Origin: Konateibacter massiliensis
GTDB lineage: Bacteria > Bacillota > Clostridia > Lachnospirales > Lachnospiraceae
Length of the DNA stretch: 64,000 nt
Direction of reading: 5' to 3'
NCBI RefSeq assembly: GCF_900184995.1
Contig: NZ_LT860099.1
Coordinates: 1,328,269 to 1,392,268 of the forward strand
A program made the position numbers and the translations under genes. The notes below the pieces were generated by a model. That model was not told the origin of the DNA and did not search any database. It was given only the letters and a program-made list of their open reading frames with translations. The number at the start of each line of letters is the position of its first letter. Position 1 is the first letter of the stretch. This document shows positions 62,270 to 64,000 of the stretch, one piece after another.

Positions 62270-62304
62270 ATTCTCATCTCCCTTTACGGCATCATCAAAC
62301 CTCT

Positions 62305-64000
62305 CTACATCGCAATCAGTTGGGTAACATCAAGTATTAAGCTAATCCTTCCATTTCCTAACAGGGTACAGCCTGACAATCCTTTTATCTTTTTAAAGTT
62401 TTGAATATATTCCGGTAATGTTTTTACTACGACCTGCTGCTGTCCTAACAGTTCATCTACAAAGAGACAAATACCTCCTTCCTCCTGCTCTATCATGATA
62501 AAAATTCCTTCTGTAAAATCTGTGACACTACTTCTTATCCTATGTATCGCATGCAATCGTAAAATGGGATAGCAATTTCCTCTCACCATTATCATCTCAT
62601 TGTTATTCGGATCGGTTATAAGATCCTCTTCTCTTGGTCTAAAAGACTCTTTAATGGCTATGGTTGGCAAGGTATAACAAGCGTCCCCTACTTTTATGTT
62701 CATTCCATCTATAATCGCTAAGGTTAATGGTATTTTTAACGTTATCGTAGTACCCTTTCCGGCAGTGCTCTCTACCGATACAATGCCGCCAATCGACTCA
62801 ATATTCTTGGACACTACATCCATCCCTACTCCGCGTCCCGAATATTCAGATACATCTTCCTTCGTAGAAAAACCTGGCAGTAAAATAAGATTATAAATTT
62901 CCTTATCTGACATATCCTCTTCTCTTTTATATAACAAATCACTCTTTCTTGCTTTCGCCAGAATTTTTTCTTTGTCCAAACCTTTTCCGTCATCCTTAAT
63001 AATAATTAAAACATCACTTCCTGCATTTTTTGCCTCTATTGTTATCGTTCCTTTTGGAGGCTTATGAAGTGAAGCTCTATCTTTCATAGGCTCTATTCCA
63101 TGGTCTACCGCATTTCTTACCAGATGCATTAACGGATCCGAAATATGTTCGATAATATTCTTATCTACCTCTGTCTCTTCACCAATAATATCAAGTTCAA
63201 CCTCCTTTCCTAAATTCTTGCACATATCTCTTACCACTCTATGCATTTTAATAAAGGTAGCGGATAGAGGAACCATCCGAATGGACATTACAATGTCTTG
63301 TATTTCACTCGTTATTTTGTTTAATTGCCTTGCCGCCTTATAAAAATTATCAATTTCAAGTCCCTGCAAATCAGGGTTTTGTATCACCATCGATTCCGCA
63401 ATTACCATTTCACCGACTAAATCCATCAATTTGTCCAGTTTCGGTATGCTAACGCTAATAAGGCTTTTGGAACCGGATGCTTGTTTTTCCTTTTCATTAT
63501 CCTCGCCGGATTTAGAAGAAACTTGCGGCATTTTAATCGGACTGCTTTGTATATTATTTAACAATCCTTCTGCTGACTGCTTCTTCTCATAAGCTTCGTT
63601 CCATTCTTCTTCCTTCTCTAATTGTGTCAGTTCCAAATCCTTTAGAAATATGGTTTGCATGAAGAACTCATGGATTTTATCATAAGGCTCGTCTGATTTT
63701 AAATAAATTTTAAAGCCTTCCTTGCGTATAGCAGGGGCGGCATCATCACTATCAATAATGTCCTCCGGCAAAAAATAAAACTCGGTTGTAATATCTTCCA
63801 GGTTATGAATAATGGTATATGCACGTATATTTTCCATTTCACAACCCTCTTCAAAATACACAATAGCCCTATACATGTTTCTATATACCGCAACTATATT
63901 TTTATCTTGCCTGATATAATATTGAAGCGGCTCTGCCGCTGAACTTTCTTTTTTTAATGTACTGCTATTATTTTCTGTTTTTAGAATTGTTAAAAATGCT
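62305..64000 (-). CDS. cheA: Chemotaxis histidine kinase CheA (partial)
   Basis: The C-terminal 564 codons of CheA. The frame stays open through the right edge, so the N-terminal phospho-histidine P1 domain lies outside the window; the first in-frame ATG (63876) is not the real start. A P2-like CheY-binding domain (YTIIHNLEDITTEFYFL region) is followed by the P3 dimer helices (SIPKLDKLMDLVGEMVIAES), the P4 kinase with NAVDHGIE, DDGKGLD and GRGVGMDVV, and the P5 CheW-like domain up to VTQLIAM. All nucleotide-binding motifs are intact. It heads the visible part of the che operon. Confidence 0.95.
   Translation of the reverse strand, partial: AFLTILKTENNSSTLKKESSAAEPLQYYIRQDKNIVAVYRNMYRAIVYFEEGCEMENIRAYTIIHNLEDITTEFYFLPEDIIDSDDAAPAIRKEGFKIYLKSDEPYDKIHEFFMQTIFLKDLELTQLEKEEEWNEAYEKKQSAEGLLNNIQSSPIKMPQVSSKSGEDNEKEKQASGSKSLISVSIPKLDKLMDLVGEMVIAESMVIQNPDLQGLEIDNFYKAARQLNKITSEIQDIVMSIRMVPLSATFIKMHRVVRDMCKNLGKEVELDIIGEETEVDKNIIEHISDPLMHLVRNAVDHGIEPMKDRASLHKPPKGTITIEAKNAGSDVLIIIKDDGKGLDKEKILAKARKSDLLYKREEDMSDKEIYNLILLPGFSTKEDVSEYSGRGVGMDVVSKNIESIGGIVSVESTAGKGTTITLKIPLTLAIIDGMNIKVGDACYTLPTIAIKESFRPREEDLITDPNNNEMIMVRGNCYPILRLHAIHRIRSSVTDFTEGIFIMIEQEEGGICLFVDELLGQQQVVVKTLPEYIQNFKKIKGLSGCTLLGNGRISLILDVTQLIAM

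Overview
The window looks like a chromosome segment of a low-GC, motile, anaerobic Firmicute, most likely a Lachnospiraceae/Clostridium-type bacterium. The signs are strong AGGAGG ribosome sites, AT-rich spacers, a FeoAB/DtxR ferrous-iron locus, an ATP-dependent DhaK-DhaL kinase with a PocR-type regulator, and several methyl-accepting chemoreceptors. No rRNA, tRNA, CRISPR array or complete insertion sequence was seen.

0-15 kb: metal and small transport loci. A Fur-family regulator (2.7-3.1 kb) heads a leftward zinc-type ABC operon (cysteine-rich membrane protein, ZnuA, ZnuC, ZnuB cut by the window edge). Its promoter has a 7-1-7 Fur-type palindrome directly after the -10. Then come a CDP-alcohol phosphotransferase, a divergent LysR/YeiH pair, an MFS exporter, a chemoreceptor without an external domain, FeoA-FeoB divergent from a DtxR-type regulator, and a PAP2-like membrane protein divergent from a TetR regulator.

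14-21.5 kb: a glycerol module. GldA, fused DhaK-DhaL and a monoacylglycerol-lipase-like hydrolase run leftward, next to a six-TM chemoreceptor and a divergent PocR/AraC regulator. The regions upstream of gldA and of the chemoreceptor share a diverged repeat that may be the regulator's target. 21.6-34.6 kb: a coiled-coil FtsX-type ABC exporter with a TetR regulator, an Acr3-like permease with an ACT protein, a MarR-ABC exporter operon, a histidine phosphatase, a membrane-anchored MerR regulator, an Asp/Glu racemase and a HIT protein with a decayed partial copy nearby.

35.3-52.1 kb: a one-strand defence island. It holds a type I Wadjet system (jetABCD), an ABC-three-component system (HNH effector, small middle component, DUF2326 ATPase), an RnlB antitoxin with a viroplasmin-RNase H-RnlA fusion toxin, a DinG-type helicase broken by one in-frame TAG, and a large serine recombinase without its catalytic N-terminus. 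The Wadjet and ABC-3C cassettes are each bracketed by related non-coding repeats, and two rlmD-3'-end-like scars lie between them. The recombinase abuts the real rlmD, which points to rlmD as an integration hotspot.

52.3-64 kb: rlmD, a DUF1287 lipid- or membrane-anchored protein whose promoter is a near copy of the rlmD promoter, then a leftward chemosensory operon: cheA (cut by the edge), cheW, mcp, cheR, cheB, cheD, a PAS-PAS hybrid kinase with REC and HPt domains, and a single-domain response regulator. These would form one signalling unit with receptor methylation (CheR), demethylation (CheB) and deamidation (CheD) and a phosphorelay output.
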